From: an uncultured Clostridium sp.
GTDB lineage: Bacteria > Bacillota > Clostridia > TANB77 > CAG-508
DNA: 32,066 bases
Reading direction: 5' to 3'
Assembly (NCBI GenBank): GCA_947572545.1
Contig: CANPCK010000007.1
Location: 1 to 32,066, forward strand
The notes under the pieces are model-generated. The model was not told where the DNA came from and ran no database searches. It saw only the letters and a list, made by a program, of their open reading frames with translations. Both the position numbers and the translations under genes were made by a program. This document shows, piece after piece, positions 9,034 to 17,220 of the stretch. Each line of letters opens with the position of its first letter. Position 1 is the stretch's first letter.

Positions 9034-10093
9034 TTAAACTTGTTCTAAAAATTCGTCAAATATATATGAACAGTCTTCTGGTCCTGGGCATGCTTCTGGA
9101 TGAAATTGTACTGTAAATATATTTTTATTTTTATATCTTAATCCTTCTACTGTTCCATCATTTAAGTTTATATGTGATACTTCCGCTTTTTCTGTATCTA
9201 TACTGTCTTCTGTTATATAATATCCATGATTTTGCGAAGTAATATATACTTTATCTGTTTTTAAATCTTTTACAGGATGATTTGGTCCTCTGTGCCCATA
9301 TTTTAGTTTTGCGGTTTTAGCTCCTGTTGCAAGTCCCATTAATTGATGTCCTAAGCATATTCCTAGTATTGGAATTTCTGTATTATACAATCCTTTTACT
9401 GTTTCTATTCCTATTTTGCAATCTTCTGGATCTCCTGGTCCATTTGAAAGTACTATTCCATCTGGATTACATTCAAGTACTGTTTCTTTTGAACTGTCTT
9501 GTGGAAATACATATACTGTGCAGTTTCTTTTTACTAGTTCTCTTATTATATTTTCTTTACATCCAAAGTCTAGTAGTGCTATTTTCTTATCTCCTTCTCC
9601 TGTTACATAAGGTCTTTTTGAAGATACCATTCCGTACTAGATTTGTTGGACTATAACTTTTGATTTCTTTTATTATTTCTACTTTATTTGTTATATCAGA
9701 AGTTATTTTTCCTCTCATTGTTCCATTATTCCTAAGTATCTTTGTTAATTTTCTAGTGTTTATCCCTTTTAACCCTGGTACTTCGTTTTCTATCAGATAT
9801 TCTTCTAAATCTTTTTCTTTTCTGAAATTGCTTGCAGTTTCTGCAAGTTCATGGATAAATACTGCACTTACCCATACCTTTTTAGATTCCATGTCTTCTG
9901 GTATTACTCCATAATTCCCTATTAGTGGATATGTCATTACAACTCCCTGTGATGTATATGAAGGGTCTGTGAATACTTTTAAATATCCTGCCATAGATGT
10001 GTTAAATACAACTTCTAGGCAAGTGTCTTTTTCATATCCTATTCTTTCTCCTTCAAAGATTTCTCCATTTTCTAGTACTAAGTATCCTTTCAT
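9034..10093 (-). CDS. carA: Carbamoyl-phosphate synthase small subunit (glutaminase), +1 frameshift at CGGA
   Basis: CarA hydrolyses glutamine and channels ammonia to CarB. The zero frame starts at 10093 (AAAGGAG site) and reaches S-P-T-N-L-V at codon 153. An extra C at 9634 then precedes an in-frame GGA; the +1 frame continues G-M-V-S-S-K-R-P-Y-V-T-G to 9034. The joined protein is 352 residues, normal for CarA. The glutamine amidotransferase triad lies entirely after the shift: L-G-I-C-L-G-H-Q (Cys nucleophile) and Q-F-H-P-E-A (His and Glu). Unshifted translation would stop at 9587 after an Arg-rich tail and yield no glutaminase. carA is upstream of carB and both carry one CGGA site. Confidence 0.97.
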
Positions 10094-10174
10094 AATTCGC
10101 TCCTTTTATTTTATAGTAGATATCCTTATTTTCGAAAAATATCAAAAATAGCTATCTTTAATATTTCTACAATT

Positions 10175-10247
10175 TTTTTGCTTTTCTTAATTGATTTTAA
10201 GCAAAAATACATTTTAGAATTTCTATTCAATAATAATTGCCAGAAAT
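10175..10247 (-). other. Two inverted repeats in the carA upstream region
   Basis: The 250-bp gap between tsf and carA holds two 9-bp perfect inverted repeats: TTTTTGCTT/AAGCAAAAA (10175-10183, 10199-10207) and AGAATTTCT/AGAAATTCT (10213-10221, 10239-10247). They are upstream of carA and could be leader structures or operators. I do not see a recognisable PyrR-binding attenuator. Confidence 0.35.
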
Positions 10248-10309
10248 TCTAGTAATCTGCTTAATTGTTTTGCACAAAAAAACTGTATTTTTTCTTTTTC
10301 GACATTATG

Positions 10310-10344
10310 TTTCCTAAAAAAAGAGGACCAAAAGTCCTCTTTTT
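10310..10344 (-). terminator. Rho-independent terminator of rpsB-tsf
   Basis: Perfect 11-bp arms (10318-10328, 10334-10344) with GAGGAC/GTCCTC cores enclose a 5-nt loop and are followed on the minus strand by a T-rich run. It begins 1 bp after the tsf stop codon. Confidence 0.9.
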
Positions 10345-10345
10345 A

Positions 10346-11227
10346 TTAACCATTAATTTGCTTTGCAACTTCTTCTGCAAAGTTTTCTTCTTTCTTTTCT
10401 AATCCTTCACCTTTTTCAAGTCTTGCAAATTCAATAATTTTTGCATTCTTTGAAGAAAGCAAATCTGAAACTTTAATATTAGGGTCTTTTACGAATGGTT
10501 GATCAACCAAACAAATTTCCCCATAGAATTTTCCTATTCTTCCTTGTACCATTTTTTCAGCTATTTCAGCAGGTTTTCCTTCATTCATAGCTTGTGCTTT
10601 TAAGATTTCCATTTCTTTTGAAACTCTTTCTTCTGGTACTGAATTTCTATCTAAATATTCTGGACGAGCTGCTGCAATCTGCATACATACATCTTTTGCA
10701 ACTTCTTCATCTCCACCTTCCATAGAAACAAGTACACCTATTTTTCCGTCTCCATGTATATATTTTTCTACTAGACCATTTGATGTAAATCTAACAAATC
10801 TTCTAATTGACATATTTTCACCAATAGTAGCTATTTTGTCTGTTAAAACTTCTGATACTGTTTTGTTAGAATCTTTTATAAATTTTTGAGCTAGTAATTC
10901 TTCTATATTTGCTGGATTTTCTTTAACTATTTGACAAGCAATATCATTTGCAAATGTTTTAAATTCTTCGTTTTTAGCAACGAAATCTGTTTCTGCATTA
11001 ACTTCAACAACTGCACCTATTTTTCTGTCTTCTGAAACATAAGCTACAACCAATCCTTCTGCTGCTATTCTACTTGATTTTTTAGCTGCTTTTGAAATTC
11101 CTCTTTCACGTAATAATTCAGCTGCTTTTTCCATATTTCCATCTGTTTCTGTTAATACTTTTTTACATTCCATCATTCCAGCGCCTGTCTTTTCTCTTAA
11201 CTCTTTAACTTGATTTGCAGTTACCAT
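10346..11227 (-). CDS. tsf: Translation elongation factor Ts
   Basis: EF-Ts exchanges GDP for GTP on EF-Tu. The 293-residue protein starts with the UBA-like N-terminal domain (V-K-E-L-R-E-K-T-G-A-G-M-M-E-C-K-K-V-L), followed by the A-E-T-D-F-V-A-K-N motif near residues 79-87 and the dimerisation region. Length and order are family-typical. It lies 23 bp after rpsB, the near-universal arrangement, with its own AAAGGAG site and a terminator right after it. One CGGA occurs as GAC-GGA (10748-10745) and causes no break, a useful control for the frameshift sites elsewhere. Confidence 0.98.
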   Translation of the reverse strand: MVTANQVKELREKTGAGMMECKKVLTETDGNMEKAAELLRERGISKAAKKSSRIAAEGLVVAYVSEDRKIGAVVEVNAETDFVAKNEEFKTFANDIACQIVKENPANIEELLAQKFIKDSNKTVSEVLTDKIATIGENMSIRRFVRFTSNGLVEKYIHGDGKIGVLVSMEGGDEEVAKDVCMQIAAARPEYLDRNSVPEERVSKEMEILKAQAMNEGKPAEIAEKMVQGRIGKFYGEICLVDQPFVKDPNIKVSDLLSSKNAKIIEFARLEKGEGLEKKEENFAEEVAKQING

Positions 11228-11250
11228 TATAATCTCTCCTTTGAATTTTC

Positions 11251-12036
11251 TTATTCTTTAACTTCCTCTGCTTCTGTAGTAACTTCCTCTGTTACTTCTC
11301 TGTTCTCAACTTGTTCTCCATTATTTAGCATTTGATCTTCAATTGAAAGAACTTCTCCTTGTTTTCCTTCTATAACAGCATTAGCCATAACTGTTGCTAT
11401 TAATTTTACTGAACGTATAGCATCATCATTTCCTGGTATTGGGAAATCTATATCTTCTGGGCTACAGTTAGTATCTACTAATCCTACTACTGGAATTCTT
11501 AATTTTTTAGCTTCTAATATAGCTGTTCTTTCTTTTTTAGGATCAACTATAAATATAACTCCTGGTAGTCTTTCCATGTTTTTAATTCCACCAAGATTCT
11601 TTTCAAGTTTTTCCATTTCTTTTTTTAGTCCTATTACCTCTTTTTTAGGTAGTACTTCAAAAGTACCATCTTCTTGCATCTTTTCTAGTCTTTTTAATCT
11701 TTCTACTCTTTTTCTAATTGTTCCAAAGTTTGTAAGCATTCCACCTAACCATCTTTGGTCTACATAGAACATTTCACAAGATATTGCTGCCTCTTTCATA
11801 CATTCTTGTGCTTGTTTTTTTGTTCCTACAAATAGAACTGAAGATCCATCTTCAACTCTTTCTTTGATGAATGCATAAGCTTCATCAATTTTCTTTGATG
11901 TTTTTTGTAAATCAATAATATGGATACCATTTCTAGCTTGATAAATGTATTCTGCCATTCTAGGGTCCCATCTTCTTGTTTGATGTCCGAAATGAACACC
12001 AGCTTCAAGTAATTGTTTCATTGCAACTACTGCCAT
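11251..12036 (-). CDS. rpsB: 30S ribosomal protein S2
   Basis: The 261-residue protein has the S2 landmarks [17 protein letters not shown] at the start, [14 protein letters not shown] in the middle, and P-G-N-D-D-A-I-R-S in the C-terminal half, then an acidic tail. S2 joins the 30S head late in assembly and binds S1-type proteins. It has a strong AAAGGAGG site, a promoter at 12146-12175 and a folded leader at 12066-12123. CGGA occurs as TTC-GGA (F-G-H-Q) without a shift. Confidence 0.98.
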   Translation of the reverse strand: MAVVAMKQLLEAGVHFGHQTRRWDPRMAEYIYQARNGIHIIDLQKTSKKIDEAYAFIKERVEDGSSVLFVGTKKQAQECMKEAAISCEMFYVDQRWLGGMLTNFGTIRKRVERLKRLEKMQEDGTFEVLPKKEVIGLKKEMEKLEKNLGGIKNMERLPGVIFIVDPKKERTAILEAKKLRIPVVGLVDTNCSPEDIDFPIPGNDDAIRSVKLIATVMANAVIEGKQGEVLSIEDQMLNNGEQVENREVTEEVTTEAEEVKE

Positions 12037-12065
12037 TTTTTATTCCTCCTTTTAGTTTTAACATC

Positions 12066-12123
12066 CATAAGATTTCAGTCATTTTCAAAGACCTTTTGGC
12101 ACCTTTTGAAAACTAGTCTTATG
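12066..12123 (-). ncRNA. Folded 5' leader of rpsB (candidate S2 autoregulatory leader)
   Basis: On the minus strand CATAAGA (12123-12117) pairs with TCTTATG (12072-12066), enclosing TTTTCAAA paired with TTTGAAAA and an inner A/G-rich loop with two AAAAGG segments. It lies between the promoter and the rpsB ribosome binding site. S2 represses its own mRNA in many bacteria; that this leader is the target is inference. The 309-bp gene-free gap 12037-12345 otherwise holds the rpsB promoter, AT-rich sequence and the ribosome binding site of the divergent carboxypeptidase gene. Confidence 0.5.
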
Positions 12124-12145
12124 TGTCTAATTTATAACTTTTAAG

Positions 12146-12175
12146 ATTATACCATAGATTATATGGAAAAATCAA
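12146..12175 (-). promoter_or_regulatory. Promoter of rpsB-tsf
   Basis: On the minus strand TTGATT (12175-12170) and a perfect TATAAT (12151-12146) are spaced by 18 bp. The start site would fall near 12139, giving a leader of about 100 nt that contains the folded element. Confidence 0.6.
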
Positions 12176-12345
12176 GCATTTTAGGAATTTTTTTAATAAT
12201 TTTAGGCTATACTCAAACATTTTCTAAAAAATGTACTTTAGCTATCTATTTAAAAATATAATAAGCATTTCTTTTGACTTATAGTGCATATTATTTAATA
12301 TCTGTCATACTTTTTAATAAGCTTATTTAATTATGGAGGTCTTAT

Positions 12346-13567
12346 ATGAAATTTAATAGATATTTATATAATTTAATATTTGTAATTTTACTAACTTTAA
12401 TTTTTTCTTTTTCTTTTTTAACTATATCTTTTGCAACTACACCTTATATCTGGTCTAATTCTTCTCTTGAAACATCTACTAATACTGATTCTACTGATTT
12501 AAAATTAGAGTCTGGAGGAGCAATCTTGATCGAACAAACTACTGGTACTGTCCTTTATGATCATAATTCTCATGAAAAATTTAGACCCGCAAGTGTGACT
12601 AAAGTTATGTCTTTACTTCTAATTATGGAGGCTATTGATAGTGGGCAATTATCTTTAAAAGATAATATTACATGTTCTGACCATGCTGCTTCTATGGGTG
12701 GTTCTCAAATATGGTTAGAAAAAAATGAAAGTTTAACTGCTGAGGAAATGCTTAAAGCTATATGTCTTAATTCTGCAAATGATTGTGTTGTTGCTATGGC
12801 TGAACATATTGCAGGTTCTGAGGAAGAGTTTGTGCATAGGATGAATAGTAAAGCAAAATCTTTGGGTATGAATGATACTACTTTTAAAAATTGCCATGGT
12901 CTTGATGAGGATGATCATCTTACTTCAAGTTATGATATTGCTTTAATGTCCCGTGAGCTTTTAAATAATCACCCTAGTATTACTAATTATACTACTATCT
13001 ATATGGATAGTCTAAGGGGTGGCGAAACTGGTCTTGTCAATACTAATAAGCTTGTTAGAAATTATCAAGGTTGTACTGGGTTAAAAACTGGATCTACTTC
13101 TCTTGCTTTGTTTAATTTGTCTGCTAGCGCAACTCGTAATGATTTGTCACTAATTGCTGTTATAATGCATTCTCCTTCTACTGATATAAGGTTTCAAGAA
13201 GCTCAAAAACTTTTAAATTATGGTTTTTCTAATTTTACTAACATAACATTTGGGACTAAAGATGATGTTGTTCGGAAAAGTATTAGTTGAAAAGGGTATC
13301 TCTTCTGAAATAGATGCAATTCTAGAACAAGACGCTTCTTTCTTTATAGAAAAGTCTAAATCAAGTCAAGTTACTCAAAATATTTCATTTAATGAAAAGT
13401 TAGAAGCTCCAGTTGAAAAAGGTCAAAAGATTGGAGAGGTTACTTATTCAATTGATAATAAAGTTGTTAAGACTGTTAATATTATAGCATCAGATAATGT
13501 TAAAAAACTTGATTTTATTAATATGACTCTAAATCTTTGGTATAGTTGGTTTAATGTGTTGAGATAA
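12346..13567 (+). CDS. D-alanyl-D-alanine carboxypeptidase (DacF/PBP5 type), +1 frameshift at CGGA
   Basis: This low-molecular-weight penicillin-binding protein trims the terminal D-Ala from peptidoglycan side chains outside the membrane. It has a signal peptide (residues about 8-30), the S-x-x-K active site in R-P-A-S-V-T-K, S-A-N as the S-x-N motif, and L-K-T-G-S as K-T-G. The zero frame ends T-K-D-D-V-V (codon 309); an extra C at 13273 then precedes GGA and the +1 frame continues G-K-V-L-V-E-K-G-I through the C-terminal beta domain to 13567, ending in an amphipathic anchor-like helix. The joined length is 406 residues, as expected. Unshifted translation would stop five codons later and lose the C-terminal domain and membrane anchor, though the catalytic domain would be nearly complete. 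The ribosome binding site is TGGAGG. It is the only plus-strand gene in the set with a CGGA shift, so the effect follows the sense strand. Confidence 0.95.
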
Positions 13568-13606
13568 AAACAAAAAGAAGTTCAAAATTGAACTTCTTTT
13601 GTTTTT
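13566..13606. terminator. Bidirectional terminator between the carboxypeptidase and ABC permease genes
   Basis: Arms with the core GAAGTTCAA/TTGAACTTC extend into A-rich and T-rich flanks, 19-20 nt per arm with one bulge and a 2-nt loop. It overlaps both convergent stop codons and has T-runs on both strands. Confidence 0.85.
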
Positions 13607-15071
13607 ATACTATATCTCTTTTATTAAAGCTATCAAACATTGAAACTATCATAAGCACTGAACATACTCCAAGTACTGCTAATGAAAACCCTACCGAATT
13701 TCCAGATAAAGCTTCTGATGCCATTTGCATTGTACTGTATGATATATTATTTGTAAATATTTGGTCTGCAATTCCTAGATTGTTAAATGGTATGAATTTT
13801 ACCCAGTCTGCTGATATATAGTAATTAATTAAATTCATTACTATTCCTGCCCCTACATAACAAGCAACACTCACTCCAACAGCTAATGCTGTGTTTCTTG
13901 TTAGTACTGAGAACATGAGTGCAAATAACATATATATAAATATATCTATTGTAGATGATAAGTAGAAAAGTATTGTATATACTATATTTGAAAATGAATG
14001 TACTTCTCCATTTGAAACATATACATATTCTGTTCCTGCTTCTTTAAAACATATATTTCCTATTACTACACTTAAAAGTGATAGTATTAATGTTAGGGCA
14101 ATTAATATCAAAGCTGCAGAAAGTATTTTTGATAATAATACTTTCCACCTTTTATTAGGTGTAAATAGTAAAAATTTAATTGTTCCTTTTGATATTTCCG
14201 TTGAAATACTAGAACCTGCAATTATTACCATAAGAAGTGCTACAAAAAGCATACTAAATTCTGGTGCCATAGCATCATATAAACCTCTTGCAGAAGATGT
14301 AGAATCTAAATTTGGTATATCTTTTTCAAGTCTATACTCTGCAATTTTTATACTATTTTCTAAATTTTCAATTTCATTTAGTTTTAGCATTTTACCAGTA
14401 TTCTTATTTATACCTGTTCTAAGGGTATCTTTCATTAAATATATATCTTCATATGTGCTTTCTTTCCAACCTAATATATCCTTTGATGGTTCTTTATATA
14501 TATCATATTTCTTACGTAATTCTAATAGATATATTTTGTCTTCATATTCCTCTTGTGAAATCTCTTTATTATCTAATTTAGTTTTATATTCATTCTTATT
14601 TTGTTCCAAATAATATGTATAGTCATCTTTATCAAGTGCAGCTATTCTTTGATCTATTAATTTTTGATTTGCTTCTATTTCTTTTCCTAAATACATTTCA
14701 TTTTTCGCTGAACTTATTTCATCTAAAATTTCTATTTTCCAATAGTCATTATAATAATATACATTATTTATTTTATACTTTAAAGCTATTTCGCAAATAT
14801 CAAGTTCTGCTTTTAATTCTGCTACTGTTATTTCATCATATTTACTAGATTCAGAAATAATTCCTTTTAATTCAGTTATTCTTTGTTTTGTAACAGTCTC
14901 CCACTCTTGATTTCCTAGCATTTCAGTTGTATAACCTGTTAATGACATAATTAATTTTGCAAATCCTACTGCTCCAAATAAAGCTACAATGGATAAAATT
15001 ATTAATATCTTAGTTGAAGTTTTTTTCCATGTTTTTATTGTTTCATTTTGTACCAATTTAATTATTTTCAT
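13605..15071 (-). CDS. ABC-2 type transporter permease
   Basis: The start is set at 15071 (M-K-I-I-K-L-V-Q-N-E) behind GGGAGG, overlapping the ATPase gene by 14 bp; the longer version has no such site. The 488-residue protein has one N-terminal membrane helix (about 20-45), a roughly 200-residue charged, probably coiled external region, then five C-terminal helices ending N-K-R-D-I-V. This is the layout of ABC-2 permeases of antibiotic, bacteriocin or Na+ export systems. It pairs with the upstream ATPase and the single-pass protein at 16011. The substrate cannot be deduced. One CGGA occurs as ACG-GAA (T-E) without a shift. Confidence 0.85.
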   Translation of the reverse strand: MKIIKLVQNETIKTWKKTSTKILIILSIVALFGAVGFAKLIMSLTGYTTEMLGNQEWETVTKQRITELKGIISESSKYDEITVAELKAELDICEIALKYKINNVYYYNDYWKIEILDEISSAKNEMYLGKEIEANQKLIDQRIAALDKDDYTYYLEQNKNEYKTKLDNKEISQEEYEDKIYLLELRKKYDIYKEPSKDILGWKESTYEDIYLMKDTLRTGINKNTGKMLKLNEIENLENSIKIAEYRLEKDIPNLDSTSSARGLYDAMAPEFSMLFVALLMVIIAGSSISTEISKGTIKFLLFTPNKRWKVLLSKILSAALILIALTLILSLLSVVIGNICFKEAGTEYVYVSNGEVHSFSNIVYTILFYLSSTIDIFIYMLFALMFSVLTRNTALAVGVSVACYVGAGIVMNLINYYISADWVKFIPFNNLGIADQIFTNNISYSTMQMASEALSGNSVGFSLAVLGVCSVLMIVSMFDSFNKRDIV

Positions 15072-15984
15072 TTTTTTGCCCTCCCTTGTGTTCTGTTGCA
15101 TCAAAGAAAATATCTTCAAGTGTCTTCTCTTTTTGAATAACACTATATATATCTATATCTTTCTTTGCAAGCAATTTTATAATTTCTGATACTCTATCTT
15201 GTTCTATCTTAACTACTAGTTTTTCTTCTTTTATTGATACTTTATAAGTATTTTCTTTTAGTATTTTTTCTGCTTCTTTTAATTGTTTTACACTAATTAT
15301 TGTTTCATCTGGTTTTTCATCTGATTTTTCTTTTCCTATTTCTTCTATTTTAACTATTTTCCCTTTATCTATTACCGCAACTTTATCACACATAAGTTCC
15401 ATTTCTGTTAAGATATGTGAAGATACAAATACTGCAACATTATTTTTTCTTGAAATTTCTTTTAATATATCTCTTAGATGTTTGATACCTGCTGGATCTA
15501 ACCCATTTGTAGGTTCATCTAATATTAATAGTTTAGGTGAATTTAAAAGTGTTAAAGCTAATCCTATTCTTTGTTTCATTCCAAGTGAATATTTTGATAC
15601 TTTCATTTTTGATGCATTTGTCATTTGTACTAATTCTAATACTTCGTCTATTCTTTCTTCTTTTACATTTCTTAGTCTTGCATAAAGCTTCAAATTATCT
15701 CTGCCTGTCATATATCCATACATATCTGGATTTTCAACTATTCCACTTGCATTTTCCATTGCTTTTTCAAATTCTTTTTTTACATCATACCCATTTACCT
15801 TAATTTCTCCTTCGTCTATACTAAGAAGTCCTAATATCATCTTTATTGTTGTAGTTTTTCCTGCTCCATTTGGTCCCAAAAATCCATATATCTCTCCTGC
15901 TTTTATGTTTAAATTTATACTATCTACAACTTTACTTTTGCCGAAAAATTTACTTAAATTCTTTATTTCTAGTATATTCTCCAT
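15058..15984 (-). CDS. ABC transporter ATP-binding protein (BcrA/CcmA type)
   Basis: The 308-residue ATPase has Walker A G-P-N-G-A-G-K-T-T (residues 37-45), signature Y-S-L-G-M-K-Q-R, and Walker B L-L-I-L-D-E-P followed by T-N-G-L-D-P. The C-terminal extension of about 90 residues after the core is typical of drug/bacteriocin exporter ATPases of the BcrA type. It energises the ABC-2 permease whose start overlaps its end by 14 bp, and it lies 26 bp after a single-pass membrane protein gene. All three probably share the promoter at 16685-16713. Confidence 0.93.
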   Translation of the reverse strand: MENILEIKNLSKFFGKSKVVDSINLNIKAGEIYGFLGPNGAGKTTTIKMILGLLSIDEGEIKVNGYDVKKEFEKAMENASGIVENPDMYGYMTGRDNLKLYARLRNVKEERIDEVLELVQMTNASKMKVSKYSLGMKQRIGLALTLLNSPKLLILDEPTNGLDPAGIKHLRDILKEISRKNNVAVFVSSHILTEMELMCDKVAVIDKGKIVKIEEIGKEKSDEKPDETIISVKQLKEAEKILKENTYKVSIKEEKLVVKIEQDRVSEIIKLLAKKDIDIYSVIQKEKTLEDIFFDATEHKGGQKNENN

Positions 15985-16010
15985 AATTCAAATTTCTCCC
16001 TTCAAGTTTA

Positions 16011-16658
16011 TTAATAATTACTTATCATTGTTGTATATGCTGCTTTTTCATTTCCACTATAGTATATAAGATCTGCATACACTATTTTCCATTTACCTTC
16101 TACTAATTGTAAAGTTATAGTTTCACTTTTATCATTTGATGTTTCTTTTTTTATCTTTTCTTCTCCATTATCTAGATATTTATTTTCTACTTCTGTCTTT
16201 GTTTCTAGCGTTACTGTTACTTGGTCATTATCAAAAGCATATTTTCTAATTTTTACTACTTCCTTATTATACTTTGTTACAATTGTTTGGAAATAATTAT
16301 TTGTATTATCTAAAAAGTTATTTAATGTATCTTTTTGCATACTCACTACTTCTTTGTTTTCTATCATTTTTGTTTTCATTTCTTCTTCGTATCTATTTAG
16401 GTGTTCGTTTTCTTTTTTATCCATTTCTTCATTTATTCTTCTAAATTCCTCATTATTTGTTGCAACTTGAATTCTTTGCATTTCCTCTGGAACTACTACA
16501 TATTTATTTACTATTTCTATATATTCTTTTACTGCACTCTCTATATCAGTCTTTGATGCATTTCTTTTCGTTTCAATAACAAATAGATATATTCCAAGTA
16601 TTAATAAAACAATTATTGTAAGTATAAGTCCTTTATTAATTTTTTTTAATAAATTCAT
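16011..16658 (-). CDS. Single-pass membrane protein in an ABC exporter operon, function unknown
   Basis: I do not recognise a named family. The start is set at 16658 (M-N-L-L-K-K-I-N-K-G) behind GGAGGG; the version from 16685 overlaps the promoter. The 215-residue protein has one N-terminal helix (about residues 10-31) and then an extracytoplasmic region with a charged helical middle (E-E-M-D-K-K-E-N-E-H-L-N-R-Y-E-E) and a C-terminal half that looks like a SnoaL/NTF2-type beta-rich domain (L-Q-L-V-E-G-K-W-K-I-V-Y-A-D-L). It is the first gene of the operon with the ABC ATPase and permease, which suggests an accessory, sensor or immunity-type role; that is inference. Confidence 0.75.
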   Translation of the reverse strand: MNLLKKINKGLILTIIVLLILGIYLFVIETKRNASKTDIESAVKEYIEIVNKYVVVPEEMQRIQVATNNEEFRRINEEMDKKENEHLNRYEEEMKTKMIENKEVVSMQKDTLNNFLDNTNNYFQTIVTKYNKEVVKIRKYAFDNDQVTVTLETKTEVENKYLDNGEEKIKKETSNDKSETITLQLVEGKWKIVYADLIYYSGNEKAAYTTMISNY

Positions 16659-16684
16659 TTTACTTTCCCTCCTTTTTGGTTTCA

Positions 16685-16713
16685 ATTATATCCCTTATGA
16701 ATATTTTTGGCAA
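16685..16713 (-). promoter_or_regulatory. Promoter of the ABC exporter operon
   Basis: On the minus strand TTGCCA (16713-16708) and a perfect TATAAT (16690-16685) are spaced by 17 bp, about 27 bp before the start codon. Confidence 0.6.
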
Positions 16714-16781
16714 TAAAATTTAATAAATTTTAAGAATTATAAAATAAAGTGGCTTTGCAAATATGCTCTCTTCAAAGAAAC

Positions 16782-16827
16782 TTAACCTTGTTGAATAGTC
16801 AAAATCTGCGATTTTTCCTACACAATA
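16782..16827. repeat. Dispersed partial copy of the 131-bp repeat unit
   Basis: Positions 16782-16820 match 21-59 of the tandem array over 39 bases, covering the TTGAATAG...AAAATC-TGC-GATTTT hairpin; the closing arm then degenerates (CACAATAA instead of TTCAATAA). It lies directly at the 3' end of the 6S-like RNA, 16 kb from the array. Confidence 0.85.
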
Positions 16828-17036
16828 AAAAAAGAACCCCACATTAGCCGTAGAGTTTAGAAATTTTATGGACCTGTATATTTACAGGTGGGTGCCTACC
16901 TAAATACTTGTGGGTTTCTTACTACGTATTTTGTGCAAGCATACACGCCATATTCAGAGAGTCGGCTCCCGTATCCATTACTTTGTAGGTTCTAAAATTT
17001 CTGTCTGATTACGTACCATGTAGGGATTTCTTATTT
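16827..17036 (-). ncRNA. ssrS: 6S-like regulatory RNA
   Basis: A roughly 210-nt transcript on the minus strand has a strong promoter (17043-17071) and ends in a T7 run (16833-16827). Its ends pair: AGAAATCCCTACAT near the 5' end with ATGTGGGGTTCT at the 3' end, forming a closing stem that also serves as the terminator. The interior holds G-rich/C-rich arms (GGTAGGCACCCACC and an ACCTGT...ACAGGT hairpin) and the GGGAGCCGACTCTC segment. The size, long closed rod with internal open regions, and stand-alone promoter fit Firmicutes 6S RNA, which binds the sigma-A holoenzyme. I rely on overall shape and memory of clostridial 6S sequences; another structured RNA family is possible. SRP RNA, tmRNA and RNase P RNA motifs are absent. 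Confidence 0.6.
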
Positions 17037-17042
17037 ATATTT

Positions 17043-17071
17043 ATTGTAACATATTTATATTACTTTTTCAA
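17043..17071 (-). promoter_or_regulatory. Promoter of the 6S-like RNA
   Basis: On the minus strand TTGAAA (17071-17066) and TACAAT (17048-17043) are spaced by exactly 17 bp, placing the start near 17036, at the 5' edge of the closing stem. Confidence 0.7.
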
Positions 17072-17133
17072 GTAATTTTAGAAGTTTTTATAACCAATAT
17101 TTTGACAATATTATAGTAAACTTAACTTCGACA

Positions 17134-17162
17134 TTGACACATTATGTAAAATGATGTATAAT
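17134..17162 (+). promoter_or_regulatory. Perfect consensus promoter of the duplicated-domain gene
   Basis: TTGACA (17134-17139) and TATAAT (17157-17162) are both exact consensus with 17-bp spacing, 58 bp before the ATG at 17221. It is one of the strongest-looking promoters in the window and is divergent from the 6S-like RNA promoter. Confidence 0.8.
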
Positions 17163-17220
17163 TATACTATACTCTACTAGCCAGTGGCTAGAATCTATTT
17201 TGAATAGGAGTGCAAAATAA

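Noticed and set aside
10094..10345. PyrR attenuator upstream of carA
   Set aside because: The inverted repeats lack the conserved PyrR-binding sequence and no terminator/antiterminator pair is evident.
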